Source of the DNA: Oscarella lobularis
Lineage: Eukaryota > Porifera > Homoscleromorpha > Homosclerophorida > Oscarellidae
Length of the DNA: 64,000 nt
Direction of reading: 5' to 3'
Assembly: GCF_947507565.1 (NCBI RefSeq)
Contig: NC_089176.1
Coordinates: 1,922,001 to 1,986,000, forward strand
Shown here: piece by piece, positions 1 through 10,808 of the stretch
Layout: each line of letters starts with the position of its first letter
Position numbering within the stretch: position 1 is the stretch's first letter
Program-made: the position numbers and the translations under genes
Notes under the pieces: generated by a model
What the model was told of the DNA's origin: nothing
Databases searched by the model: none
What the model saw: the letters and a program-made list of their open reading frames with translations, nothing else

Positions 1-1579
1 TGCCTGAAACGAATTCGGTCAAACACCAAATCGCGACGTTCGAGAACAAATTCCTGCTTCCTTTAGCAACGTATTCTCGCAATGCCCAACCTGACGAGAA
101 TCTTCTCGGAAGACACGATCGCTCCGATGTGCTCGACGCGCAGTCCGACGTCAAACTGGATCTCCTCTTCGCTTTCAATATTGGCGAGAGAAGTCCTCTG
201 GAAAAAGTGTATAAAAAATTTGTCAATAACACTATTATGAACTTCCCCATCGACACAGAAAAGACCCGCGTAGCTGTCTTGGTTCTCATGAACGGAACAA
301 TTTGGAAATTCGTTGGTACACCCAATCAAACTGACGTTCTCGAAGGAAATCCTCATAACATCTCAGAAAATCTCGAAGAGTTCATGGAAAATATTAACTT
401 GATGTTTGAGACAGGATTAGGCAGCGAACCGAGAGATGCGAAGAGAGTGGCTTTAATTGTCAGCGAACAACTTCCGAGGGTCGCTAATCAACAACGCGCT
501 TTGGCTGCACTGCTGCGTTACGGGCAATTGAACGTGAAATCACTCATTATTTCGACGCGAGACTTGCCGCATTACATGGAACCCACGGCGGATTTTATCG
601 AATTTCACACCGCCCATGATTTCCACACCTTTGTGAATTACTCAAGCCCAAGTAAAAATGGGGTGTTGCGTTCGGACTGGCGTCAATTATGTTTTTCTGT
701 ATAGCTACGGTCGACGATCTTTGCGGTGTAGCTGGAGCTCCGGGCCAGCGCTATCCCTTTTCAAACTTCTCGGTTGCAGCACGTGGGGCCTGGCCCTGGC
801 TCGTCACCGTCCTAGGCAAGGGAGAGTACGAATGCGACGGCGTACTCGTTCACCGCCGATGGGTAGTCACCGGTGCCGACTGTTTCAAAAAAGCGACTTA
901 CAACGGCAAAATCAACGGTTATAGAATAGAAGTCCGAGTTGGACAATATGAACTGAACGACAAGGACGACGGACTGACGTTAAGCGAGTACGACGGAATC
1001 GACGTTCTCACTCGAGGAGATCATCCGCCGCTTGGACTGAAAGTGTGGCGCTCAACAAGAAGATTCAAACCGGATATACTCGAGAACAACATGGCTGTTA
1101 TAAGGCTAGACATGCCTATAGAGGTGAGCCGCTTTCGAAAGCCTATCTGTTCACCAAGGCATTCGGAGTACAACACGATGATGAGCGATGAAAGGATTGC
1201 AGTCGGACAGACGGCGTTCCTTGTCGGGTATCAATACGTGAAAAATGGCGAACGCGTCGTCTCGAATGTTCCTATTGAGTCGAATGTTGTTATAGCTAAT
1301 TTGTCCGAATGCAAGCAGAGATGGCCTCAGAAAACGATTATAGATTCGAATCTGTGTGTTCGAGGCATTCCTGGAGATATTTGCTATGGAGGGACTGGCA
1401 CTCCTCTTATGTGTCAGGATCCTAAGACGAACCGATACATTCTGTGCGGTGTTGGCAGTTTTGGCTTTGAGGAGTGCAAGGACGGATATGCCGTGTATAC
1501 TAACATGAGGAAGTACGAAGAGATGATACGCGACACCGTTAGGATGCAATCGAGTTTGTATAACAAGATTATTTACTAA
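1..1579 (+). CDS. Factor B-like pseudo-protease, copy A (3' part only)
   Basis: This is the 3' end of a gene cut by the window edge; I read two exons, <1-651 (VWA domain) and 705-1579 (trypsin-fold domain), with a 53-bp GT..AG intron. The layout matches the last two exons of the complete copies downstream. The VWA domain begins with a hydrophobic strand (LDLLFAF) but has NIGERS where a metal-binding DxSxS motif is expected. In the protease domain the catalytic His motif TAAHC reads TGADC (Asp codon 878-880), the NDIAL motif reads NNMAV, and GDSGGPL reads GGTGTPL. The fold should be intact but catalytically dead. Family knowledge: factor B/C2 supplies the protease of the complement C3 convertase; a non-catalytic role here is inference. 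It is closest in sequence to copy D. Confidence 0.85.
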
Positions 1580-1686
1580 TGAGACAATTTGCGGAAGTGA
1601 CCGAGTGAGTACAGTTTGTTTGGTTTGTTAATTTTTGTCTGTGGTAGCGTTTTGCATCATTATACTTTCTGTGCGAATTTTTTTTT

Positions 1687-2154
1687 TTCGATCACTCACT
1701 GATGCAGGGGCCCTGCACTGATGGGTGGTATCTGTTTCAAAAAGACGCAGCATCGTCCTGTTTTTTGACGGGTCTGACTTCCGCGGATCTAACGTCTAAT
1801 TGAAGACTTCCACGGAAGCGATGGGCTTCCGCTCCAAGCACGTAAAAGCAAGTGGGTGTTATGTAATGACGCAGGAGGAAGCGCAAGTGGCGGGGCACTG
1901 CTGCTGGTAGAAACCAGCAGAAAACGTCTTCAAATTCGCACTACATGTATGCATGAGTGGCCACAGATGCAGACAAGAATCAGCAAGCAAAGACCGTACC
2001 TGCGTGAATACGTGGGTCTAATTGTTCGCCATTGAAGCGACGTCATAATTTAATAAGCGAAAAGGAGGAAATTCAATCAGTGGATGTGCGTCTCTCTCCA
2101 AACCGCAACGTCACCTTGTACTTTAATTTTATTAGGGCTTCCAACGTGCGGTAT
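1687..2154 (+). repeat. 468-bp duplicate of the copy D promoter region
   Basis: This block aligns without gaps to 20374-20841 at a constant offset of 18687, with only one or so differences seen (for example C/T at 2026 versus 20713). It stops inside the TATA box of copy D and continues into a poly-T tract, so no gene follows it. The identity of non-coding DNA points to a very recent duplication or gene conversion. Confidence 0.9.
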
Positions 2155-3258
2155 TTTTTTTTTTTTTTTTTTTGACGTGATTTATGTGTAGCGGTGCAAG
2201 TCGAAGAGCTGGTAACCGACCCGCGCTTGTGGCTCGATCGTCTGACGACATCATGAATCCGTCCCATCGCTATTTGCTTGAGCAGCGGATTAGACGTGTC
2301 TTGCGTTGATGTACTGAAGGCGGGAATTTCAGATTGCTAAACTGTCGTTTTGGATGGATGCGCGCACGCTATTTATTTGGACAGACCCCGTTGCACAGCA
2401 CAGCTGATAACCAGGGCTGATAACGGAATTCATTCAAAAGCGGCATCTAAAACCACTTTGAAATATGTATTAAAAACCGTACCCGGATATTTTTAAAAAT
2501 GAATCAGTCGCATAACTACGGAGCTCGCATGAGGCCACGGTTTTAACGCGCGTTGGCTTTCGATAACGAACGACGCAGGGCGAACGACGAGCGTTCGTGC
2601 ACGTAACAACGTTGCTCAGGGCGACACCGTCTCTATCGCGACACGTTCCGCGCTGTATGGATTGACGAAAGCTGCCTTCCGCCGGACGGCTCTGCCAACT
2701 GTTTCATTAGGACTTCCGCGGAATGAAGCGACTCATGGGCTTCAGCATCCGCCAAGATGACGCAGCAGGAAAGCGCAGACGATGCGAGCGGCGGCTAAGG
2801 AGGCAAGCCAATGGATACTAGACAACTAATGAATACTGTAACGGCGCACTTGCAGACGGATCGAGCATGACCTAAGAAATTCATGAACGTGTCCATTCCA
2901 TACATATTGTCCACAGTGGCACTGGTGGCACCTGGTGGAACTTTCCTTCGGATCCCTATGCACTGAAAAGACGCACTTCCTCGTTTCTGAAAAGCCAGTT
3001 TCTCTTTTCGATCTTCGCTTTCCTCGAATCGTGTTAGATATCTACGTACGATGCGTTCAGTTTCCCCATGCAGACCCTTGGTCTATGAAAAGGGGCCGTT
3101 TCTCACGTAGATTGCCTAGCCACAAACGATCCACGTACTCACTACTACTGCAGCTGTTTTGGTATTGTAATCCTGAAAGGAAAGATGTAGGAATTCGTTG
3201 TCAATCAAACTGTCGAGCTTAAAGGAAGTCCTCAGAACATCTTATAGATGCCTTTAGG

Positions 3259-3373
3259 CTCGTCGCCGTCCTGTTAAACGGTGAGCACAAATGCGACGGC
3301 GTTCTCGTTCATCCATCGATGGTCGGTAACCGGTGCCGACAGTTTCAAGAGGCGACTCGATCGCACCAGCGGA
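3259..3373 (+). pseudogene. Fragment of a factor B-like protease exon
   Basis: The bases resemble the stretch of the last exon that runs from the LVTVL strand through the ECDGVLVH segment to the altered His motif and the following ATRTS residues. It is cut at both ends, carries small indels, and has no upstream exons. A shorter, further deleted version of the same piece lies at about 24830-24915. Confidence 0.6.
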
Positions 3374-3919
3374 ATGAGACGAAACTCGCAGCGAGTCTTA
3401 GCTTGTCATGCAGCTAGCCTCAGCGCGTGTTCGTCTGACATTTATCTCTGCTAGCTATCTCCTTCTCTTTCTAGCTCTCTTTCTAGCTCTGTCTGGCTGG
3501 CTCGGAAGTGAAAATTTGATTCTGCCTAATGGATATGACGGATCCAAAGTGATCGTTAGCGGCTTGCTGACCCGTGTCCCGTTTTGGCGGAAGCGGCTCG
3601 ACTTCTAAGGAAGCGATGTGGTTCCGGTCTCCCGCCACAGTATTCGTAATGACGCAGCAGGAAGCGTAGATGATGCAAGTGGCGGGGCAAGTGTAACAGC
3701 GCTAATACAGTGTCCACTCGTGCATGCATGCATGCATGTAGTGCGACTTGGAAGACGTTTTTCCATCTAAGACATCAGCGTTAGACAATTCAACCCACAT
3801 GCCCCACTTAATTAATTATGAGACATAAAATTGAGGGAAGCAGCATAAAATTGGTGGAAGCGAATGATAGGAAATTCTATTTTCCTCTAAACCACGATGC
3901 TATATAACCGCTGACCGCT

Positions 3920-4006
3920 GGTAATTGTATGCTTCCAAAGTGAAGTATAAAAGAACGACGACTTTGGTAGATTTGGCAGTCTCGTCTAGTCGCAGAATAC
4001 GACGAT
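3920..4006 (+). promoter_or_regulatory. Core promoter of copy B
   Basis: TATAAAAG lies at 3946-3953, 61 bp before the ATG at 4007. It sits in a block shared with copies C, D and F: GCTTCCAAAGTG just before the TATA box, GACGACG and a TTTGG/AGATTT stretch after it, then GCAGTCTC about 30 bp downstream, a plausible start site. The shared block argues for common control of the cluster; the start site is inferred. Confidence 0.7.
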
Positions 4007-7000
4007 ATGATGAACAGGGCAGTCTTTGGATTCGTGCACGTACTTCTCCTGGCTGCAATCGTTGCAGGTAAAGAGTTCGCTCCAGTCCTTTCTTGTAACA
4101 ATAAACTATTTCTTGCAGGAGAGCGATATGTCAGTACGTGCGAACCTTACCTACTGCCTGAAAGTCGAGGAACCTTGGAGTATCCTCTTCCAAATAGCCG
4201 AGTACCCTACTATGCCAGAAACGTCGACTGCACGTGGAAGTTTCAGCCTGCCACTTTTCTCGGTATTCCTACCTCTTGCGATCGCATGGTCGCAACAGTG
4301 GAGTTTCTTGATACTGAGGAGGACGGAGACATCCTCGAGATCATAGATTCATCAACAAACAGAGTCTTGGCCAGTCTTTCAGGACAATCTGAAAGTTCTC
4401 GCGGTTTTCCTAAACAGTACGTCGCTTGCTCTTCTGAATTAACGATTCGTTTCAAATCAGACAACAATTGGGAAAGAAGACACGGGTTTAAGATTTCCTA
4501 CGCAACAGACAGTACGTAGCTCGGCACAATGGTACGCTTTATAAAAAAATTAATTCCAACCGTACCGCAGGAAACATGCTCAATCCAAAAATTATGACGT
4601 TTGGGTATGTTGATGCAGACTGGACAATTTGCGGATCTGAGAGTCGTCCAGCCTGCTTGAATTTCTTCAATATCCCTGACGGCACCGATATCTTTTATGC
4701 CGATGTTTCTAACCGAGTCGGCGACTCGGAAAGCGTCGGAATTACTTTCGAAGAAGGGTCAAGCAAGACTCTCTCTGCCAACAGACTGATCACATTTCAA
4801 CTTACGCGGACCTATCAAGGCTTTAAAGCAGAACTCTGCGGTAACAGTGCATTATTGAGCTGCAGTAAACGACATCCGAAGACGCTTTTCATTAGGTACC
4901 ACTACGTGTAAAAGTTCATCAGACTCAGTGCTAAATGGATACGAATCCCAATCTGTCATTCAATATTTAGGACGGTGCTCCAAGAAGGCAGCTACCTACT
5001 GCGACAAAGGCTATCACAATTACGATGGTTTTAATAAACGATATTGTAATAACAACGGAGAATGGGATCGTCCAAGTCCACCCCAGTGCAAAAGTAGGGC
5101 ATTTCTCAAAACAATTGGTTTTATGAAAAATCGCCTTTTATTTCGTAGGAATCAAGTGTTCCAATATACCTTCGATCGACAACGGACATTTTATCTTTTC
5201 CAACGAAAGCAAAAATGAATATTACGATGAAGAAAAGATTGAGTGGAAATGCGACAAGGGCTATTCCCACGTAGATAACTTCTACAGTAGACATCCCTTT
5301 TCTCCTTTCCCCTTTCATTCAATCTGGGACAAGATGGATTATATGTCACTTCACTACTATATGCCTCCTCCCTTGCACTGGAGGCTTCCAGGGCCAGGTT
5401 CTGATTTTCTCAGGCTTTTGGCATCGCGAGCAGGAAATATGACTTGCGGGGCTAATGGATGGAGAACAGTTCCTAAATGCCAACGTAGGCCTTGTCTCTG
5501 AGAGTTCAAACGACAAATTTTAAAAATTGATTTTTTGCAGCTATTCTATGTCCACAAATTAGACTGAAAAACGGCACGGTTTCGACTAGAAGGCAAATTG
5601 ACTTTATGCACCGCGGATCTTCAAGCTGGGGTTACATAGACAGGAGGCCTCATTATCTGTCGACTGCTAGCTTTTCTTGCAACAGAGGATTTACCCTTGT
5701 TGGCCACAGTGTCGCCACCTGTATGGCTAATTCGAATTGGAACGTTCCTCTTCCCAAATGTACAGTGGAGTCATTGCATACAGTATTGGTTAAACATTTA
5801 ATTTATTAAAATGCAGGTTTACCCAAGACTGATGCGGTCAAGGACCAAATCGCAACGTTTGAGAGCAATTTCTTGCTTCCCTTAGCAACGTATTCTCGCA
5901 ATGCCCAACCCGACGAGAATCTTCTCGGAAGACACGATCGCTCCGATGTGCTCGACGCGCAGTCCAACGTCAAACTGGATCTCCTTTTCGCTTTCAATAT
6001 CGCCGAGAGAAGTCCTCTGGAAGATGCGTATAAAAAATTTGTTAATAGCACTATTATGAACTTCCCTATCGACGCAGAAAAGACCCGCGTGGCTGTCTTG
6101 GTTCTCATGAACGGAACGATTTGGAAATTTGTCGGTACGCCCAATCAAACTGAGTTGCTCGAAGGAAATCCTCATAACATCTCTGAAAGTCTCGAAGAGT
6201 TCATAGAAAACATTAATTTGATGTTTGAGACAGGATTAGGCAGCGAACCGCGAGTTGCGAAGAGAGTGGCTGTGATTGTTAGCGAGCAACTTCCGAGGGT
6301 CGCTAATCAACAACGCGCTTTGGCTGCACTACAGCGTTACAATCAGTTAAACGTCAAATCACTCTATATTTCAACGCGTGACTTGCCTCACTATATGGAG
6401 CCCACAGCGGACTTCATCGAATTAAACACAGCCGACGACTTCCACGCGTTTGTGAACTACTCGAGCCCAAGTAAAATAACAGGATGAATTGTTTGGTCTA
6501 GCGTCAAATCTTGTTTTTTCTGTGCAGCTACGGTGGACGATCTTTGCGGTGTGGCTGGAGCTCCGGGCCAGCACTATCCCTTTTCCAACTTCTCGGTTGC
6601 AGCACGTGGGGCCTGGCCCTGGCTTGTCACCGTCCTTGGCAAGGGAGAGTACGAATGCGACGGCGTACTCGTACACCGCCGATGGGTAGTCACCGGTGCC
6701 GACTGTTTCAAGAAAGCGACTCGTACCAGCGGATGGTACGAAGGCAAAATCAGCGGTTATAGAATAGGAGTCCGAGTTGGACAATACGAACTGAACGACA
6801 ATGACGACGGACTGACGGTAAGCAAGTATGACGGAATCGACGTAGTCACTCGAGGGGATTATCCGCCGCCTGGACTGAAAGTGTGGCGCTCAACAAGAAG
6901 ATTCAAACCTGATACACTGAAACACAACATGGCTGTTATAAGGCTAGACAAGCCTATAGAGGTGAGCCGCTTTCGAAAGCCTATCTGTTCACCAAGGCAT

Positions 7001-7417
7001 TCGGAGTACAACACGATGATTAGCGATGAAATGATTGCAGTCGGACAGACGGCGTTCCTCGTCGGGTATCAATACGTGAAAAATGGCGAAAGAGTCGTCT
7101 CGAATGTTCCTATTGAGTCGAGTATTGTTATAGCTAACTTGTCCGAATGCAAGCAGAGGTGGCCTGAGAAAACGATTTTAGATTTGAATCTATGTGTTCG
7201 AGGCATTCCTGGAGATATTTGCTATGGAGCAACGGGCACTCCTCTTATGTGTCAGGATCCTAAGACGAATAGATACGTTCTGTGCGGTGTGGGCAGTTTT
7301 GGCTTTGAGGACTGCAGGGAAGGATACGCCGTGTATACTAACATGAGGAAGTACGAAGAGATGATACGCGACACCGTTAGGATGGAATCGTATTTGTATA
7401 ACAAGTCTCACTACTAA
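4007..7417 (+). CDS. Secreted CUB-CCP-VWA-trypsin-fold protein, factor B-like, copy B
   Basis: My exons are 4007-4067, 4119-4511, 4571-4840, 4896-5093, 5149-5484, 5541-5759, 5817-6470 and 6528-7417, all GT..AG, total 3021 nt (1006 aa). Order: signal peptide (1-20), CUB (22-151), a 90-residue domain I do not recognise (152-241), CCP1 (242-307), CCP2 with a roughly 50-residue insert (308-419), CCP3 (420-492), VWA (493-710), trypsin fold (711-1006). The catalytic His is Asp (codon 6701-6703, motif TGADC), Asp is Asn (HNMAVIRL), and Ser is Thr (codon 7232-7234, GATGTPL). The VWA metal motif is NIAERS. Factor B/C2 proteins have three CCPs, VWA and protease; the added CUB and unknown domain are unusual. 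There is no R-IVGG-like activation site. A secreted non-catalytic complement-like role is inference. Confidence 0.88.
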
Positions 7418-7580
7418 TGCGGAAGTGGCCGAGTGACTTTGTTTGTTTGTTTGTTTGTTTGGTTTGTTAGTTTGTCCGTCGGTGGTAGCGTTTTGTAGTA
7501 TCATTTTCGTTTCTTTGGATTTTCTTTACAAAATGGTTTATTTTGAAAAGGGTAGAAAAACAAACAAATATTCCGTTATC
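7418..7580. other. 3' flank of copy B with a (TTTG)n stretch
   Basis: Short spacer between the stop codon of copy B and a MITE. It contains about five TTTG units near 7438-7462 and no gene that I can support. Confidence 0.6.
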
Positions 7581-7757
7581 TACGGTGGCCCTGTAGGGTC
7601 AATTAAAAAGACGAAGTATATAAGGGTCAACCACAATACTTTTCCCACTTAGCCACGTTGCTTATCCTACTCATCATTCCCAATTACCCACAATACTTTA
7701 CTACCTATTGACACTTATATACTTCGACTTTTTAATTGATCCTACAGGGCTACCGTA
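7581..7757. mobile_element. 177-bp MITE with long terminal inverted repeats
   Basis: The element starts TACGGTGGCCCTGTAGGG and ends with its imperfect reverse complement. The inverted repeats run about 49 bp (7581-7629 and 7709-7757) with a few mismatches. It is flanked by GTTATC on both sides (7575-7580 and 7758-7763), which looks like a 6-bp target duplication. There is no coding capacity, so it is probably a non-autonomous DNA transposon. The family is not known to me. Confidence 0.8.
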
Positions 7758-7792
7758 GTTATCCCCTCTATCCCCTCTTCGTTAGTTCCCCG

Positions 7793-7918
7793 AACACCAG
7801 GGCGCGCGCGCGAGCGAAGCCCGCGCGCGCCCTGGTGGGAGGGTCTCTTAAACGTGATCGGGCAAAATCTCAAAGTGTGTATCTGTCGGTAACGCTCACG
7901 TCACAATCGCTCATTAAC
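7793..7918 (-). repeat. Retroelement terminal direct repeat (3' side) with hairpin
   Basis: The 126-bp repeat contains a perfect 16-bp-stem, 11-nt-loop hairpin at 7795-7837 made of CACCAGGG followed by alternating GC. It differs from the other copy by one base (TTAAAC versus TCAAAC). The recombinase frame runs into it and stops inside it. Confidence 0.85.
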
Positions 7919-8830
7919 GCCCCGATCCGCAGGCTGTGTCCCCCGAACCGCTCTGACTCCACCCCAGCCTTGTCCAGCGCCGCCCGCAAACCGTCGACGA
8001 GCTGCCTTCGCGTCAGCGGGGCGCCATTTGGCCACAGGAACAGCGGGCCTTCCTGGGAGCCTCTTGCCGCCACGTAAGCTAAAAGCGCGGACACTGGGCA
8101 CATCCCTCCCGGCGGAGCCCGACCCAGGAAGACAAAAGCCCCCTCGCCGAACTGGTCGGTTTTAGACATCTTGATTCGTAACCTCACCCACGACGGGTCG
8201 GGGAAACGGTCGACGGCCAAGTCCCGCACCACTAGATGCCGCAACGGCGAAAACTCTCGAAGGGACGGCACCGTGAACTCCCCGACACGGAGGCACCCAA
8301 AAAACCCTACACACACTGCCGCCCACAGAAGCCGCGCCTGTGCCTGGTCCGCGAACCCGTTCCAAACGCCCCGCAATCGTGCCAGCAGAGGAACCGTCAG
8401 CGGCAAGCGAGAGTCCGTCTGACGCCGCCCCTCGTTTGCCTGCACGCGCTGAATACCCCGCAGCAGGCGGTCCAATAGCGGCGGCCGCGGTTGGAATGGG
8501 TCGGCGGCCCCCGCCGTGATGTGGAGGCTGCGCACCGCGGAGAGATACTGGCGCACGGTCGAGGCCGCGCAGCCGTCCTCCGCCAGCGCCGACGCAAAGA
8601 GGCAGAACGTGTCGAGCGAAGCGGGAACCGGACATATATTAAGGGCTTCACAGAACGACAGAAAACGACGCTGGCCGGACGAGTACGCTCTCCGTGATGC
8701 TGGAGCCAGGCCGTTTAGCGTGTAGACGCGACGAGCCGCTTCCAGTGCGGGGAGGTCCAGGCCTCGTCGCCCCCAAGGAGGGCGTCGAGCGCGACGGCCA
8801 CCCCGTCCGGCACGACTCGCATGTCCAGCG
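7870..8830 (-). CDS. Tyrosine recombinase of the retroelement, C terminus missing
   Basis: Reading the minus strand, the frame is open from upstream of 8760 and overlaps the end of the RNase H frame, so the start is uncertain (given as about 8830). An N-terminal core-binding helical region (with STVRQYLSAV) is followed by the catalytic fold. The first Arg lies in GCLRVGE, a Lys in KMSKTDQ, and the HSLRIGA box carries His and the second Arg. The frame then enters the terminal repeat within a few residues and ends about 15 residues later. The usual Gly-x-Trp segment and the canonical C-terminal helix with the nucleophile Tyr are absent; one Tyr in the tail (TDRYTL) is not in normal context. This looks like a broken recombinase. 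Confidence 0.7.
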
Positions 8831-10652
8831 CCACCTGCGAAAACGGCAGTCCAGTACGGTCGGCCCCTCGCGACAGCGCGTCTGCGAAAACATTATCTAC
8901 CCCCGCTATGTGTTCCGACCGAAAGCAAAAATTAAGTTGGGCTGCGACGAACTGCAACGCGCGCAGAAGAGGCAGCAGCCGCCCGTCCCTACTAGATCCG
9001 GAGTTGATCGCCGCCACGACCGTGGTGTTGTCGCACTGGAACAGCACCGACTCGCCACGCTACGTGGGACCCCAGACCACGGCCGCCACCAGCACCGGAT
9101 AGAGCTCCTTGGGCGCGATCGGCTGATCGCGCCATGGCAACGACCAAGGCGATGCAAAACCCCGCCACGGAGAAGAGGAGACGGCAACGGCGCCGTAGCC
9201 CCAACAGCCAGACGCGTCCGATTGCACGCGCAACGAAGGAGCCCATGAGCCGACCGTCGACGCCAGCCCGACGCCGTTCCACGACGCCGCAAACGCCAGC
9301 CACCACGCGATATCCGCCCGCGCGGCCTGATTCAGGCGCACAAAACGGTCGAGCTGCCGCGCCGTGTGAGCGAGGTCCAGAAGTCGACGCACGAACGACC
9401 GGCCCGGACGCACGACCAGACTCGCGTGATGCATCAAGCCGACGAGAGACAAGAGCTCCCGCTTAGTGCACGCCCGCTTGCCCGCGACAGCCGTCAGCTG
9501 CGACCTCAATCTGTGAAGCTTGTCCTCCGGGAGCCGCAAGACGCCGGCCACCGTGTCGAACTCGATCCCCAGAAAGGTGAGCGTCGACGCCGGACCCTCA
9601 ACCTTATGCATCGCGACCGGGACGCCGAGCACCTTGCACACCGCCAACGCCCTCTCCAAATTGCGAGCGCACTCCGACTTCCCGGCCCGGCCCAGCACGA
9701 GAAAGTCGTCGAGGTAGTGGAGACCGACGGTGACGCCAGCGCGGAACATGATCCACAGCAGGGCGTCCGCGACGGCGGAGAAGATCTTCGGCGCCGACCT
9801 CAGGCCAAAAGGCAACGCCGCGTCGAGGTACACTGCACCTTTCCAGCGAACGCCGAGAAGACAACGGTCGTCCGGATGCACCGGAACCACGCGGTACGAC
9901 GCTCGAAGGTCCAGCTTCGCAAGGAGGCAATCCGGACCAAGCAGGCGTACGAGGTCGACTGCGTCGTCGATACTCGCATAGCGAAGCGAGCACCAACGAC
10001 GATCGACCCCGTCGTTAACGCTGGCTGCCGCTGGAGCTGACAAATCGACGATGAGCCGCCACCGACCCGGTTGGTGAGGCTTCGGCAGAACGCCAAACGG
10101 GCTGACGTGCACCCGAGACGCGTACGGCGAGGCATCCAACGGCAGCATGCGTCGAGCGCGGACTTCGTCGTAGAGGTAGCCGTCGACGACCTCGGCGTGA
10201 GCCGTCGCCGAGCGTAAATTGCGCCCGGACACGCGCAACGGGCTGCCCGACGCGAACCCGATGCGAAAGCCCTCTCGAAAACCCTTGCAGATGTATTCGG
10301 CGAACGAACGATCCGGATGAGGCGCTAGCCAAAAAACCCAGCGATCGAGCACTACGGGCGTAGTCACCGTCGCCAGGGGCGCCGGCAACGGGTGACCATT
10401 TCGCACGCAGGCTTGGAGCGCAAAGAGGTCCGCCATGTAGCGATAGCGACCCCCCAAAACGTTGCACGCCAGCGAGCGAAGGCGCTCGAGCTCTACACAC
10501 GAAAAAACACAACCATACGGCGCCCAAACCTGCGCGACGTGGAGGGGAGAACGCTCGGAACGACGGAAAAAATACGCGAAAGCCATGGAGAACGGCCAGA
10601 AGCCAAAGGCGAAGAGCAAACGAGAAAAAGGAAAAAGCCAATAAATACGCAA
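8715..10652 (-). pseudogene. Reverse transcriptase-RNase H of the retroelement, one nonsense codon
   Basis: The minus-strand frame encodes an RT with palm motifs including LIVDLSA, LPFGLRSAP and the catalytic YLDD. The thumb and connection follow, then RNase H with the first Asp in QSDASG, Glu in APKELYP, and a CDNTT segment with a catalytic Asp. The frame is continuous from 10652 to 8715 apart from a single TAG at 9060-9062, just after VVWGPT and before the CDN motif. It follows Gag with a gap of about 156 nt. The start at 10652 is simply the first Met; the true N terminus or a frameshift mechanism cannot be decided. Confidence 0.8.
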
Positions 10653-10808
10653 TAATCACGATAAGCCAGCACACGCGCGCTAACCACGCGCAACTGCACA
10701 GCCGAAGCGATAACGACAAAGAAAACCAAAAAACGCCAACGAACAACCAACTAGCCGTGGCTACACTAGCAGTAGTCCACAAACGAAAACGTCACGCAGC
10801 CAACGCAG

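Larger units (their letters stand above)
1580..3919. other. Intergenic region between copies A and B, built of relics
   Basis: I see no intact gene. The stretch is a patchwork of factor-B-cluster pieces: a 468-bp copy of the copy D upstream region (1687-2154), a run of about 20 T (2154-2173), then about 65 bp (2174-2240) resembling the 3' flank of copy D near 24556-24620. Next come upstream-module repeats near 2700-2800 and 3600-3690, and a protease-exon fragment at about 3259-3373. Short open frames here match no protein family I recognise and are probably chance. Confidence 0.6.

Noticed and set aside
2073-2267. 64-codon minus-strand frame with a poly-Lys run
   Set aside because: It is made by the poly-T tract and the duplicated promoter block; no homologue or splice context.
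4841-4895. Frameshift or gene break in copy B after the unknown domain
   Set aside because: A GT..AG intron of 55 bp with the same ends as in copy D restores the frame exactly, so copy B is intact.
7441-7465. TTTG repeats as a possible satellite
   Set aside because: Only about five units; a simple slippage tract.
8694-10040. Long plus-strand open frames over the retroelement
   Set aside because: They are antisense shadows caused by high GC; the minus strand carries the RT, RNase H and recombinase motifs.
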